Source: Bacteroidota bacterium (GTDB taxonomy: Bacteria; Bacteroidota; Rhodothermia; Rhodothermales; JAAAOL01). Taken from it: 6,068 nucleotides of DNA. Below the pieces are notes generated by a model. That model saw nothing but the letters and a program-made list of their open reading frames with translations. It was not told where the DNA came from and ran no database searches. Below, piece after piece: positions 5,678 to 6,068 of the stretch; position 1 is the stretch's first letter; each line of letters starts with the position of its first letter. The stretch spans positions 1 to 6,068 of the forward strand of contig JAAAOL010000272.1 of NCBI GenBank assembly GCA_009908885.1, read 5' to 3'. Both the position numbers and the translations under genes were made by a program.

Positions 5678-6068
5678 TCAGGAGCCCGCCGGGATGCCGC
5701 CGGTGCCGTTGCGATTGCCCGCACTGCGGCTGGCCCCGGCAAGGGCGCTGATGAGGTCCGTCTTGGTGATGATCTGGTACTGGCCGGGGGTGTCCGTCTC
5801 GGTGAGGACAGCGCCTGAGCCCTGCTCCAGATAATCGGACAGATGATCCAAATGCAAGGAGCGAGGCACGATAGGGAACGGATCGCGCATGATCTCGCTG
5901 ACGGCGAGGTCGCGTGCGGTCGGCTCCTCGATGAGGCGATTGAGGATGAGCGACTCGGTCAGGCTGCCGACGACCTCGGTCTCGTCGATCACCGGAAGCT
6001 GGGAGATGCCGTGCTCCGTCATCCGCCGGATGGCGACAGCCAGCGTATCATCGGGCGCGACGGCGACC
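5678..6068 (-). CDS. CBS-domain protein, C-terminal part; probably cystathionine beta-synthase (5' end outside window)
   Basis: The frame runs in from the right edge (last full codon 6065-6067) to TGA at 5678-5680, giving 129 residues; the ATG at 6022 is internal. Two CBS motifs form a Bateman module. The first is VAVAPDDTLAVAIRRM followed by ISQLPVIDETEVVGSL; the second is VSEIMRDPFPIVPRSLHLDHLSDYL, then GAVLTETD and IITKTDLISALA. The wording ISQLPV...VGSLTES and EIMRDPFP is what I associate with the C-terminal regulatory module of bacterial cystathionine beta-synthase, a PLP enzyme condensing serine and homocysteine in transsulfuration. The catalytic domain is outside the window, so another CBS-pair protein remains possible. 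A 19-residue Gly/Ser/Asn-rich tail follows the second motif. It is read just before the DUF3467 gene. Confidence 0.72.
   Translation of the reverse strand, partial: VAVAPDDTLAVAIRRMTEHGISQLPVIDETEVVGSLTESLILNRLIEEPTARDLAVSEIMRDPFPIVPRSLHLDHLSDYLEQGSGAVLTETDTPGQYQIITKTDLISALAGASRSAGNRNGTGGIPAGS

Noticed and set aside
1..6068. Mobile element, CRISPR array, phage or defence island
   Set aside because: No transposase, integrase, long or regularly spaced repeats, tRNA attachment site or toxin/effector-like gene was seen, and composition looks even along the window.

Overview
This is a GC-rich bacterial chromosome segment made up of ordinary core-type genes, with two of them cut by the window edges. 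The most likely source is a GC-rich member of the Bacteroidota/Rhodothermota (Rhodothermus/Salinibacter-like). Three things point there. The window starts in the C-terminal barrel of a Bacteroidota-style LptD. It carries a DUF3467 protein and a stand-alone sucC with no sucD beside it. None of the six gene starts inside the window has a Shine-Dalgarno sequence; their leaders are C- or pyrimidine-rich instead, as is common in that phylum. The taxonomy is inferred from these features and no marker gene was compared.

Layout, left to right. Positions 3-662 (+): 3' end of lptD, the outer-membrane LPS assembly barrel. Positions 663-961: a non-coding stretch with a candidate promoter (850-880) and a GC-only hairpin followed by four T (936-959) that ends just before the next start codon. 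Positions 962-1297 (+): small BON-domain protein. Positions 1294-4041 (-): a co-directional run read as sucC, an ABC transporter ATPase of the PotA/FbpC type, then a GNAT acetyltransferase. The GNAT gene converges on the BON gene, and both stop codons lie in one CTAG palindrome. Positions 4042-4197: a divergent intergenic spacer with a short AT-richer core, the probable control region for sucC on one side and an LptF/LptG-family permease (4198-5283, +) on the other. Positions 5284-5308: a short convergent spacer with inverted repeats. Positions 5309-6068 (-): DUF3467 gene downstream of the 3' end of a CBS-domain gene, most likely cystathionine beta-synthase.

Functional themes. Two genes belong to lipopolysaccharide export: the LptD outer-membrane translocon and one inner-membrane LptF/G subunit. 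SucC is the beta subunit of the TCA-cycle succinate-CoA ligase. The ABC ATPase has all catalytic motifs and a C-terminal regulatory (TOBE-like) extension but no permease or binding protein next to it, so its substrate cannot be read from the window. The GNAT, BON and DUF3467 proteins are identified at family level only.

I found no mobile element, CRISPR array, tRNA, rRNA, phage gene or recognisable defence system, and nothing that supports a previously undescribed system. The findings below are small-scale architectural points of modest interest.
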